Notes under the pieces: model-generated
The model's input: only the letters and a program-made list of their open reading frames with translations
Told to the model about the DNA's origin: nothing
The model's database searches: none
Shown: positions 26,759-34,976 of the stretch, in pieces
Position numbering within the stretch: position 1 is the stretch's first letter
Layout of the letters: every line of letters starts with the position of its first letter
Made by a program: the position numbers and the translations under genes
Origin: JAJFUE01 sp041687335
Lineage (GTDB): Bacteria; Sumerlaeota; Sumerlaeia; MVZB01
Direction: 5' to 3'
Assembly: GCA_041687335.1 (NCBI GenBank)
Contig: JAWLCE010000014.1
Coordinates: forward strand, 1 to 64,000
DNA: 64,000 nt

Positions 26759-27790
26759 GTGGAAAAGCTCAAGGTCAACATTATCGGGATGGGCATCATG
26801 GGCAAGGGCGTGGCGCGCGCGCTGCTGCGCAACCCCCACGTCAGTCTGACGGCGATCGCCGACCTCAAGCCCGAGAACAGGGATGACAGCAAGGCCGAAT
26901 TTAATCTTGAACGCACCTATGACGACTACCAGAAGATGCTCGAGCAGGAAAAGCCCGACGCCGTCTACGTCGCCACCCCCGACTGGGCCCATGCCGAACC
27001 GGTGCTCGCCTGCCTCGAGGCCGGCGTGGCGGTCCAGGTCGAAAAACCCCTCACCACGAGCGAGGAGGAGGCCGCCCGCATCGTGCGCAAGGTCCGCGAG
27101 ACCGGCGTCAAGCTTCAGGTTGGATTCAACCACCGCTGGCTGGCCGTCTATCACCTTGCCTGGAAGCAAATCCGCGAGGGAAAAATCGGCAAGTGCGTCA
27201 CGGGCTACGCCCGCAAGAACAACCCCATCACCGTCCCCACCGAGATGATTCCCTGGGCGCGCTACAGCTCGCCAATGTGGTTCCTCTCCTGCCACGACAT
27301 CGACCTGATGACCTGGTGGTTCAACGAGGATCCGGTCGAGGTCAAGGGCTACGGTTACAAGAACGTCCTCAAGAGCCGCTTCGGCTGGGATACCTATGAC
27401 TCGATGCAGGGCCTGGTCAAGTTCCAGAGCGGCACCTTCGCCACCTTTGAGGCCAGTTGGATCTATCCCGCCGCCCACCCCGCCAAGCCCGACTCCTTCA
27501 TGGAAGTCATCGGCGAGGATGGCCACATCCACCTGGACCGCAAGATGGAACAGGTCGAGATGAGCACCCCCGCCGGCATCGCCTGGCCTCGTTCGCTGCT
27601 CAACTTCGAAATCTTCGGCAGCTGGGAAGGCGCCTTTCCGATGTGCGTCAACCATTTCATTGACATGGTTCGCAACGACACCGAGCCGGTGGTGACCGCC
27701 ATGGAGGGCTGGCGTTCAACGGCGGTCCTCGACGCCATCCACCGCTCCGTTGAGACGGGCGAGACAATTATGGTCTCTCCTGCACCCTGA
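26759..27790 (+). CDS. Gfo/Idh/MocA-family oxidoreductase
   Basis: 343 aa NAD(P)-dependent oxidoreductase, substrate unknown (family members act on sugars and inositols). The Rossmann domain starts VNIIGMGIMGKGVARAL; the cofactor/substrate motif VEKPLTT lies near 97-103, and the catalytic-type region includes SCHDIDLMTWW (~179-189). It starts with GTG at 26759, with AAAGGAG 6 nt upstream. It is a single gene between a terminator and the htrA leader. No sugar-transport neighbour helps to define the substrate. Confidence 0.88.
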   Translation: MEKLKVNIIGMGIMGKGVARALLRNPHVSLTAIADLKPENRDDSKAEFNLERTYDDYQKMLEQEKPDAVYVATPDWAHAEPVLACLEAGVAVQVEKPLTTSEEEAARIVRKVRETGVKLQVGFNHRWLAVYHLAWKQIREGKIGKCVTGYARKNNPITVPTEMIPWARYSSPMWFLSCHDIDLMTWWFNEDPVEVKGYGYKNVLKSRFGWDTYDSMQGLVKFQSGTFATFEASWIYPAAHPAKPDSFMEVIGEDGHIHLDRKMEQVEMSTPAGIAWPRSLLNFEIFGSWEGAFPMCVNHFIDMVRNDTEPVVTAMEGWRSTAVLDAIHRSVETGETIMVSPAP

Positions 27791-27820
27791 TTTTTCAGGA
27801 TCTGCCTTATACTGAATCCC

Positions 27821-27873
27821 AAGCCCTGAAGGGGCGGCCGATGGGGGCATCAACCCACTCTGCCGCCCCTTCA
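27821..27873. repeat. Hairpin repeat in the htrA leader
   Basis: TGAAGGGGCGGC (27827-27838) pairs with 27862-27873. Its left arm (AAGCCCTGAAGGGGCGGC) resembles the AAGCCCCGAAGGGG units at 59265 and 59336, so it looks like a dispersed repeat family. It might also end transcription of the oxidoreductase gene. Confidence 0.55.
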
Positions 27874-27894
27874 AACACCTTGAGGTAACCAAAT

Positions 27895-29937
27895 ATGTCC
27901 AAGCTCCACCGCTGCCTCCCCCCGCTGGTCACGATTCTGTGCCTGCTGGTCCTGAGCCCTTCTTCCCGCGCGGAGATCGACCAGACCGCTGTCGACCGCG
28001 CCATTGCCCTGGTGGGGCCGGCGCTGGTTCGCATCCACGTCGTCAACGATTATACCAGCGACGGACGATCTCTCAAAAGCGAGGCCAGCGGCTCCGGTGT
28101 CATTGTCTCGCCCGAAGGGCACATCGTGACCAATCACCATGTCGCTGGCAAAGCCGTGCGCCTGCTGGTGACGCTGGCCAATCGCGAGGAATTACCGGCG
28201 CGCTTGGTGGGCACCGACGCCATGAGCGACATCGCTGTCATCCAGCTGGAACCGCCCACCCCGCGCGCCTTCCCCTTCGCCCGGTGGGGCGATTCGAGTG
28301 CCCTGCGTGTCGGTCAGCCGGTCCTCGCGATGGGGAGTCCGCTGGCGCTGGCGCAGTCCGTCACCAACGGCATCATCGCCAACACATCAATGACGATGCC
28401 CTCGACCTGGGGCCAGTTCGAGCTTGACGGCGAAAACGTCGGCTCGATCGTGCGTTGGATTGCCCACGACGCCACCATCTTCCCCGGCAACTCCGGCGGG
28501 CCGCTGGTCGACCTTGCCGGCACCGTCATCGGCATCAATGAAATTCGCATGGGCCTGGGCGGCGCCATTCCGGGGAACCTTGCCCGGGCCATTGCCGACG
28601 AATTGATCGGCGAGGGCAGCGTTCGGCGCGCCTGGGTCGGGATGCTTTTCCAGCCCATTTTCAAGGGCGAGGGCGAGACGGCTCGCGGCGTCGTCGTGAG
28701 CGACGTGATCAAGGGCTCGCCCGCCGCCGCCGCCGGCCTGCGCGCCGGCGACCGATTGCTTGCGCTCGATGAGCACGAGGTCGACATTCACTTTGTCGAG
28801 GAACTCCCCCCGCTCAACCTTCTGATTGCTCAATTACCCATTGGCCGCCCCGTGCAAGTGCGCTTGGACCGTGACGGCGCCACCACCACGACCACCATTA
28901 CCCCCGAACGCCGCGAGCCCGTCCTGACCCGCGAGCGCGAGTTCAAGCAATGGGGCCTGACCGGGCGCAACCTCTCCTTTTGGACCGCACTCGAGCTGGG
29001 CCGCGAGAACACCGAGGGCGTGCTGGTGACCTCGCTACGATCGGGCGGCCCCGCAGCCCAGGCCAAGCCAGACATCCAAGTGGGCGACATCATTGTGGCC
29101 GTCGCAGGCTGCCCGATCCGACACATGGATGAGTTGACCACCGTCACCCGGGAAGTAACCGACGGCCAATCCGCCCCCGTGCCGGTGCTTGTCGACTATG
29201 AGCGCAAGCAGGAGCGCCTGATGACGGTGACGCGAGTCGGCCTGCTCGAGCTTAACGACCCCGGGCGCGATGTGGTCCGCCCCTGGGTTCCTGTCTCGCT
29301 TCAGGTGCTCACCCGGGAGCTGGCCAACCAGCTCAAGCTGAATGGCCGCACCGGCGTTCGCGTCACGCGCCTGTTTGAGCCCGACAGCGACGCATCGCTC
29401 GGCCTGCGCGTCGGCGACATCATTGTCGCCCTCGACGACCAGCCGATCCCCGCGAGCGAGCCTCACGACATCGAGGTCTTCCCGACCATGATCCGCCAGT
29501 ATCGCAACAACAGCGAGGTCGAGCTGACCGTTCTGCGGGAGGGCGAGGAAATCAAACTTGCCGGTCGCCTGACGGCTCGCCCGCGACAGCCGCGCGAGAT
29601 GAGCCAGTACCAGGATCATGATTTTGAATTCACCGTTCGCAATGTGGCCTATCTGGATCGCAAGACCAACCCCTGGGAGGATGCTCCCGAGGGCGTGCTG
29701 ATCGCCGCCGTCCAACCCGGTGGTTGGGCCGCACTGGGTCGAGTTCAGGTTGGCGACCTGCTGCTGGCGATCGATGGCGAGCCCGTCAAGACCGTGGACC
29801 AGGTCGAAAGCCGGCTCGAGCAGATCAAGCGCGATCGCCCCGCCCACGTCATCATGACTGTCCGGCGCGGCATCCACACCCTGTTTGTTGAGATCGATCC
29901 CATTTGGGCCGGCACCGAGACCGGCGCCGAATCATAA
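27895..29937 (+). CDS. HtrA/DegP-type serine protease with four PDZ-like domains
   Basis: 680 aa exported trypsin-like protease for envelope protein quality control. Signal peptide ~1-26. Protease domain ~30-235 with a full triad: His82 (TNHHVAG), Asp112 (MSDIAVI) and Ser200 (PGNSGGPL). Four PDZ-like modules follow at about 242-335, 352-445, 460-555 and 578-665, each with a GLRAGDRLLAL- or VQVGDLLLAI-type strand. DegP has two, so this is an extended version. GAGG lies 9 nt before the ATG. It is followed 17 nt later by a paralogous gene lacking the triad, forming an active/inactive pair. Confidence 0.9.
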   Translation: MSKLHRCLPPLVTILCLLVLSPSSRAEIDQTAVDRAIALVGPALVRIHVVNDYTSDGRSLKSEASGSGVIVSPEGHIVTNHHVAGKAVRLLVTLANREELPARLVGTDAMSDIAVIQLEPPTPRAFPFARWGDSSALRVGQPVLAMGSPLALAQSVTNGIIANTSMTMPSTWGQFELDGENVGSIVRWIAHDATIFPGNSGGPLVDLAGTVIGINEIRMGLGGAIPGNLARAIADELIGEGSVRRAWVGMLFQPIFKGEGETARGVVVSDVIKGSPAAAAGLRAGDRLLALDEHEVDIHFVEELPPLNLLIAQLPIGRPVQVRLDRDGATTTTTITPERREPVLTREREFKQWGLTGRNLSFWTALELGRENTEGVLVTSLRSGGPAAQAKPDIQVGDIIVAVAGCPIRHMDELTTVTREVTDGQSAPVPVLVDYERKQERLMTVTRVGLLELNDPGRDVVRPWVPVSLQVLTRELANQLKLNGRTGVRVTRLFEPDSDASLGLRVGDIIVALDDQPIPASEPHDIEVFPTMIRQYRNNSEVELTVLREGEEIKLAGRLTARPRQPREMSQYQDHDFEFTVRNVAYLDRKTNPWEDAPEGVLIAAVQPGGWAALGRVQVGDLLLAIDGEPVKTVDQVESRLEQIKRDRPAHVIMTVRRGIHTLFVEIDPIWAGTETGAES

Positions 29938-29954
29938 CAGGAAAGGCGATACCG

Positions 29955-30824
29955 ATGATGAACCCGCACTGGAAGCCCACAACGCTGGCACTGACGCTCT
30001 TGTTGCTTCTTGCCGCGCCGTCCCAAGCCGCCGAATCCACCTCCATTCGCGATGCCGGCCGCGCCATTGCCGAGACCCACGCCAACGCCGTTATCCGCGT
30101 CAACGTCATTGTTTCGATGCGCATGGCAGTCGGCGGGCGGCAGGCTCGCGAGGACGAGGTTGAGTCTGAAATCAACGGCACCGTCATCGGCGCCGATGGA
30201 CTGACGCTTGTTCCGCTCTCCGAAATCGATCCCGCCGGCGCAATGATGCGCCAGTTTGGCAGCCGCATGGATGGGGAAGTCAACATCGAGTCCCATGTCA
30301 AGGACATCCGCCTGATCCTGCCCGACGGCCGTGAAATCCCCGCCACAGTCGTGCTGCGCGACCCCGTTCTGGATGTGGCCCTGCTGCGTCCGCGCGAGGC
30401 TGTCGAAAACCCATTCGCCGCCATCGACCTCACCCGCAGCGCCGAGCCCCTCCTGCTCGACGAGGTGGTCGTGCTCGCCCGCTTTGGCCGGATCGCCAAT
30501 CGCCAGATCGGCGTCATGACGGGCGAAATCCAGAGCACCATCCGCCGTCCGCGCACCTTCCACGTCCCCAGTTCCGAGTTGGCCACCGCCGGCATGGGAT
30601 TGCCGATCTTCGATGTCAATCAGCAACTAGTAGGCTTCGTGCTCATGCGCATCCAGCCCGAGGGCATGGGCAGCGACGAGGATTCCCTCGCCATCATCCT
30701 CCCCGCCGAGGACATTCAGGAAATGGCCGAACAAGCCCCCCAGGAAGGCGAGCCGTTGGCCCAGGATGCCGGTGAGGAATCTGGCGAGGAAGCCGGTCAA
30801 CCGGCCGAATCACCCGAGCCCTGA
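29955..30824 (+). CDS. Catalytically inactive HtrA-like protein (pseudo-protease)
   Basis: 289 aa, signal peptide ~1-26 (LALTLLLLLAAPSQA). The protease-like fold is recognisable from NGTVIGADGLTLVPLSEID (75-92), VLDVALLRP (138-146) and TAGMGLPIFDVNQQLVG (211-227), which align with the His, Asp and Ser regions of the neighbour. The His region has no His, Asp140 is kept and the GNSGG serine is replaced by Met214. No PDZ domain is visible; the tail is acidic (repeated Glu/Gly/Pro). AGGAAAGG precedes the start. It probably binds substrates or regulates the active protease encoded just upstream; this is inferred. Confidence 0.72.
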   Translation: MMNPHWKPTTLALTLLLLLAAPSQAAESTSIRDAGRAIAETHANAVIRVNVIVSMRMAVGGRQAREDEVESEINGTVIGADGLTLVPLSEIDPAGAMMRQFGSRMDGEVNIESHVKDIRLILPDGREIPATVVLRDPVLDVALLRPREAVENPFAAIDLTRSAEPLLLDEVVVLARFGRIANRQIGVMTGEIQSTIRRPRTFHVPSSELATAGMGLPIFDVNQQLVGFVLMRIQPEGMGSDEDSLAIILPAEDIQEMAEQAPQEGEPLAQDAGEESGEEAGQPAESPEP

Positions 30825-30861
30825 CCCCGCAAGCCAACTATACTTTTCGGGGAAAATAGAC

Positions 30862-30886
30862 CGGCCGGCCCCCATGGGGTCGGCCG
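30862..30886 (+). terminator. Hairpin after the HtrA pair
   Basis: A stem CGGCCGGCCCC / GGGGTCGGCCG around CAT lies between the HtrA-like gene and convergent hslV. It has only a weak T-tract, so the terminator role is likely but not certain. Confidence 0.5.
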
Positions 30887-30952
30887 TTGTCGTAGCGAGA
30901 TCGTCTTGGTCTCGAGCGTAAGATGCGCCCCCAGTCCACCCCGCCCGGCTTG

Positions 30953-31498
30953 CTATACCGTCTCAATCACGATCTCATGGTTGGTGTAGATGCAGATGTC
31001 GGCAGTGATCTCGAGCGCACGGCGCACGATCTGTTCCGCGTCCAAATCTTCGCGGTCGCTCAGCGCGTGAGCCGCGGCCAGTGCGAAACCCCCACCCGAG
31101 CCAATGGCCAGCACGCCACCATCCGGCTCGATCACGTCGCCGGTGCCCGACAGCAGCAGCAGCGTGTCGCGGTCGGCGGCGATCATCATGGCCTCCAGCC
31201 GACGCAGCATTCGGTCCGTGCGCCAATCCTTGGCCAACTCGACCGCAGCCCGTGCCAGGTTGCCCCCATGCGCCTCCAGCTTGGCCTCAAGCTTTTCGAA
31301 CAGCGCCAGCGCGTCAGCCGAGGCCCCTGCGAAGCCGGCGACGACCTTGCCCTGATATAGCCGGCGCACCTTGCGCGCCCCCGACTTCATCACCATGTTC
31401 TGGAGGGTGACCTGGCCGTCGCCGCCGATGGCCGTCCGGCCGCCCTTGCGCACGGCGAGGATAGTGGTGGAGCGGATGGGGTTCTGCTCATTTTTCAT
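30953..31498 (-). CDS. hslV: ATP-dependent protease peptidase subunit HslV (ClpQ)
   Basis: N-terminal-threonine peptidase forming double hexamers that work with the HslU ATPase. 181 aa. The first residues (MKNEQNPIRS) would be removed to expose Thr in TTILAVRKGG; GGDGQVTLQ, the KVRRLYQGKVVAGFAG segment and AIGSGGGFALAAA are classic HslV motifs. It starts 3 nt after the stop of the small membrane gene without a clear ribosome site, so coupling is likely. hslU is not adjacent and not in the window. Together with topA upstream it forms a minus-strand run. Confidence 0.93.
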   Translation of the reverse strand: MKNEQNPIRSTTILAVRKGGRTAIGGDGQVTLQNMVMKSGARKVRRLYQGKVVAGFAGASADALALFEKLEAKLEAHGGNLARAAVELAKDWRTDRMLRRLEAMMIAADRDTLLLLSGTGDVIEPDGGVLAIGSGGGFALAAAHALSDREDLDAEQIVRRALEITADICIYTNHEIVIETV

Positions 31499-31501
31499 TT
31501 C

Positions 31502-31777
31502 TTATTTCTCATTTCTCATTTGACCACCGTCGTGCGTCTGCTCAGGCGTCCCGCCATTATCCTCGCTTGAGTCACCCACGAACCAATCATCCCGCTTCTT
31601 TCGGGTCGAAGCAGGCTCGCCGAATTCGCGTCGATACTGCGCTCGCCAAAAACGATCTTCCCTGCGCCGATCGAGCCATAACGCAATCCACAGGACCAAC
31701 AGCGACACGACTGTACAAAACAAGACGTGCGCGATCATGCCCCAGATGTAGTCGAGTACACCCCGCACGACATCCAT
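31502..31777 (-). CDS. Small membrane protein of unknown function
   Basis: 91 aa. One hydrophobic helix at ~11-34 (WGMIAHVLFCTVVSLLVLWI), then a charged Arg-rich stretch (DRRREDRFWRAQYRRE) and a polar acidic tail. It lies between topA and hslV on the same strand with short gaps (15 nt and 3 nt), which supports it being a real gene. Its 3' end and the hslV start form an AAATGAG-type short repeat. No family recognised. Confidence 0.6.
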   Translation of the reverse strand: MDVVRGVLDYIWGMIAHVLFCTVVSLLVLWIALWLDRRREDRFWRAQYRREFGEPASTRKKRDDWFVGDSSEDNGGTPEQTHDGGQMRNEK

Positions 31778-31792
31778 CGCATCACCGGTCCA

Positions 31793-34303
31793 TTATTCCT
31801 GGTTCCCGCGCACCGTCGCCTTGTCGTGCTTGCACTGGTCCAACTCGCAGCACAACACCCGCTTCTTCTCGCCCTCGCCGATGAAGTAGCGAGTCACCCC
31901 GCACTGCTCGCACGCTTCGCGCACGGGGCGCTCGAAGGCCGTAAATGTGCACTCAGGATAGCGGTTGCAGCCGTAGAAGGTCTTGCCGCGCTTGGAACGG
32001 CGCTCGACCAACTCCCCCGTGCAGCCATCGGCCGGACATGGCACACCGATCGGAAACGGCTGCGCCGTCTTGCACTCAGGGTAACCGGTGCAGGCCAGGA
32101 ACCGCCCCAGCCGTCCGGTCTTGACCGTCATGGGCTTGCTGCAGTTGGGGCAGATGCGGTCGGTGGTCTCGGTCTCCATCACCCGCACGTTGCCCTGCTC
32201 GTCCTGTTCGATCGGCTTGGTGTTCTTGCATTCGGGATACCCCGGACACGCCAGGAAGCGACCCAGCCGGCCCCAGCGCACCACCATCTTGCGGCCACAC
32301 TTCTCGCACTCGATATCGGTCTCCTGCACCTCGCGCTTGACGTCACGCATCGCGCGCGCCGCTTCCTCGAGGCTCTCCGCGAAAGGCTTGTAGAACTTGT
32401 GAAGCAACGCCACCCAGTTCACCTCGCCTTCCTCGACCAGGTCCAGCTCCTTTTCCATCGCCGCCGTGAACTTGACGTTCATCACCTGCGGGAAACTCTC
32501 CACCAGCAGGTCGGTGATGATGAAGCCCAATTCGCTCGGACGGAAGGTCCCGCCCTCCTTGGTCGCGTATTCTTTGTCCTGGATCACCGAAATGATCGAG
32601 GCGTAGGTCGACGGCCGGCCGATCCCCAGCTTCTCCAGCTCCTTGATCAGCCCCGCCTCGGTGAAGCGCGGGGGCGGCTGCGTGAAGCGCTGCGTGCCCG
32701 CCAGATCGGCAACCGCCAGCCGCTGGCCCTTCTCCAGCGGCGGCAACATGCCGCCCTCCTCCTCGGGCGCCTCGGCGGCGGCATTGCCGCTGCTCCCCTC
32801 GCCATTGCGCTCGGTGTCGCTCTCGCTGCGCCCCAGCTCGTCGCGCGATTCCTGGTAGACCCGCAGGAAACCGTCGAACCGCTGCACCTGGCCATTGGCC
32901 ACGAACAGGTAGTTGCCGACCGGGATCTCGACGCGGGTGCGTTCCATGCGGGCATCGGTCATCTGGCAGGCCAGCGTGCGCAGCCAGATCAGGGTGTAGA
33001 GATCCAGCTCACGCTTTTCAACGTAGGGCGCCACCATTTCCGGCGTGATCGAGATGTCGGTCGGGCGGATGGCCTCGTGCGCATCCTGCGCGCCCTTGCC
33101 GGTGGCGTAGATGCGCGGCTTCTCGGGCAGATATTCGGCCGGGTAGTTCGCGCCGATGTAATCGCGCACTTGGGTGATGGCATAGTCCGAAAGCCGCGTA
33201 GAGTCGGTGCGCATGTAGGTGATCAGGCCGATGCTGCCGCGCTCGCCCAGCTCAACGCCCTCATAAAGGCGCTGCGCCAGCGCCATCGTCTGCTTGGCGC
33301 TCGCTCGCAACCGCCGTGAGGCTTCCTGTTGCAGCGTGCTCGTGATGAACGGCGCGAACGGCCGGCGCGCCACATCCTTGCTGATCACATCGCCGATGAC
33401 GAACTCGCGCCCTGCCAGCTCGCGCAAGATGCGATCATTGGCCTCCTGGTTGGGAATCTCGGCCTTCTGGTCCCCAATCTTGGCCAGCCGGATCCGGAAC
33501 GGCGGCGGCGTTCCATTGTCGGCCACGGCCTCGATCGTCCAGAACTCAACGGGGTTGAATTCCTTGATCTGGCGTTCACGCTCCACAATCAGCCGCACCG
33601 CCACCGACTGCACCCGCCCCGCCGACAATCCGCGCCGCACTTTGCGCCACAGCAGCGGGCTCAACTTGTAACCCACAAGCCGGTCCAGGACGCGCCGGGC
33701 CTGCTGCGAGTTGAACAGGTTGGTGTCGATCTCCCGCGGGTGGTCGATCGCCTCACGGACCGCCGTCTTGGTGATCTCGTTGAACGTGGCCCGGTAGATC
33801 GTCGGGTTCGCATCACGAATCCACTCGGCGATGTGGTGCGCGATCGCCTCGCCCTCGCGATCGGGGTCAGGCGCCAAATAGACGGCCTTTGCCCCGCGCG
33901 CCAGCTTCTTTAAGTTGTCCAGGATCGATTTTTTGCCCTTGATCACCGTATATTCGGGCTGGAAATCATGCTCGACATCCACGCCCAGCTTACTTGCCGG
34001 CAGGTCAATGACATGCCCGACCGATGCCGCCACCATATAGTCGGATCCCAGATAGCGCTCGATCGTGCGCGCCTTTGCCGGCGACTCCACAATGATCAGG
34101 CTCCGGCCGTCGACCGAGCCGACCCGCGCCGTCCGCGGTGCCACCGCCCGCTTGGGGCCTGTTGCGCTCTTGCGGGCCATCGCTTTGCCGGCCGCCGCCT
34201 TGCGTGCCGGGTCCTTGGCGGGGCTTTTGGCTGCCTTGGGGCTTTGGGGAGCCTTGGGCGCAATTTTTTCGATTTCAGTTCCAGGGTTGATTTCTTTTGC
34301 CAT
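31793..34303 (-). CDS. topA: DNA topoisomerase I
   Basis: 836 aa type IA topoisomerase relaxing negative supercoils. A Lys/Ala/Pro-rich N-terminal extension of ~65 residues precedes the TOPRIM domain (SLIIVESPAKARTIERYLG, ending with PDPDREGEAIA). The catalytic tyrosine is in GLITYMRTDS; NEITKTAVREAI and RPSTYASIISV are also typical. The C terminus has four Cys-rich zinc-ribbon units (CEKCG, CPNCS, CPADGC and CEQCG starts). It heads a minus-strand run with the small membrane gene and hslV, and is divergent to the FtsB-like gene. Confidence 0.96.
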   Translation of the reverse strand: MAKEINPGTEIEKIAPKAPQSPKAAKSPAKDPARKAAAGKAMARKSATGPKRAVAPRTARVGSVDGRSLIIVESPAKARTIERYLGSDYMVAASVGHVIDLPASKLGVDVEHDFQPEYTVIKGKKSILDNLKKLARGAKAVYLAPDPDREGEAIAHHIAEWIRDANPTIYRATFNEITKTAVREAIDHPREIDTNLFNSQQARRVLDRLVGYKLSPLLWRKVRRGLSAGRVQSVAVRLIVERERQIKEFNPVEFWTIEAVADNGTPPPFRIRLAKIGDQKAEIPNQEANDRILRELAGREFVIGDVISKDVARRPFAPFITSTLQQEASRRLRASAKQTMALAQRLYEGVELGERGSIGLITYMRTDSTRLSDYAITQVRDYIGANYPAEYLPEKPRIYATGKGAQDAHEAIRPTDISITPEMVAPYVEKRELDLYTLIWLRTLACQMTDARMERTRVEIPVGNYLFVANGQVQRFDGFLRVYQESRDELGRSESDTERNGEGSSGNAAAEAPEEEGGMLPPLEKGQRLAVADLAGTQRFTQPPPRFTEAGLIKELEKLGIGRPSTYASIISVIQDKEYATKEGGTFRPSELGFIITDLLVESFPQVMNVKFTAAMEKELDLVEEGEVNWVALLHKFYKPFAESLEEAARAMRDVKREVQETDIECEKCGRKMVVRWGRLGRFLACPGYPECKNTKPIEQDEQGNVRVMETETTDRICPNCSKPMTVKTGRLGRFLACTGYPECKTAQPFPIGVPCPADGCTGELVERRSKRGKTFYGCNRYPECTFTAFERPVREACEQCGVTRYFIGEGEKKRVLCCELDQCKHDKATVRGNQE

Positions 34304-34631
34304 TTTCAGCTTTTAACCAATATTTAATTTCGATCATCACGTTTTTGCTTCATCGCCGCCCCCCGACCCGGCCGCATCTATCGGTCGCCCAGGTCGTTGA
34401 CGTACCGGATTCCATCAATGCTGGCAGGGCCGCCATACTGTCAAGCTTTTTTCGCGGCGGGTCACCGACATCAGGTATCGGCCACTGATTTCCATTGGCT
34501 TGGCTACTGGAGCAGGTCGGACCACCGCGACCCCCCGCTTGGGGAGTAGGCTTTTCGCTGGCCCGCCCCGCCTGAATGGAGTAAGGATAGGAAAGCGGCC
34601 ATCCGCGATCTTCCGCACTCCCGAGGAGCCC
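34304..34631. other. Intergenic region between topA and the FtsB-like gene
   Basis: 328 nt without a convincing gene. The topA-proximal 50 nt are AT-rich (TTAACCAATATTTAATTTCG), a likely topA promoter area. A small CCCC-gctt-GGGG hairpin lies at about 34532-34544. No RNA family recognised. Confidence 0.4.
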
Positions 34632-34964
34632 ATGTTCGACCTGCTGTATGACCTGCTCGATCGATTGCGTCCGCTGCGGCTCATGCGCTGGCTGGCATTG
34701 GGGGTGGGCTGCCTGGCGCTCTGGGTGCTGATCAACGTGACCCCACTGCGTGAATATCTGCGGCTCAATGAAGAATTGCGCAACCACCGTGACACCACCC
34801 ACCGGCTTGAACAGGAGCGACTCAACCTTGAACGCGAACGCGATGAGTTGCAGCGGGGAGATTTCGCCGCCGAAAAGGCTGCCCGCGAACGCCTCCAGCT
34901 CATCCGGCCGGGCGAAAAGATCTTTTTCATCGAATCCGAACCCACTCCAGCCCCCGAACCCTAA
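34632..34964 (+). CDS. FtsB/DivIC-like septum-formation initiator protein
   Basis: 110 aa. A short cytoplasmic N terminus, one transmembrane helix (~21-37, LALGVGCLALWVLI) and a coiled coil (~45-85, rich in Glu, Arg and Leu: LRLNEELRNHRDTTHRLEQE), ending in an AAREKLQL-like AARERLQLIRPGEKIFFI, the hallmark of the FtsB/DivIC family. It would bridge FtsL and FtsQ in the divisome. The start at 34632 follows GAGGAG. It converges with dnaX. The family is short and divergent, so the exact orthology is not proven. Confidence 0.8.
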   Translation: MFDLLYDLLDRLRPLRLMRWLALGVGCLALWVLINVTPLREYLRLNEELRNHRDTTHRLEQERLNLERERDELQRGDFAAEKAARERLQLIRPGEKIFFIESEPTPAPEP

Positions 34965-34976
34965 GCCGCCGCCTGC

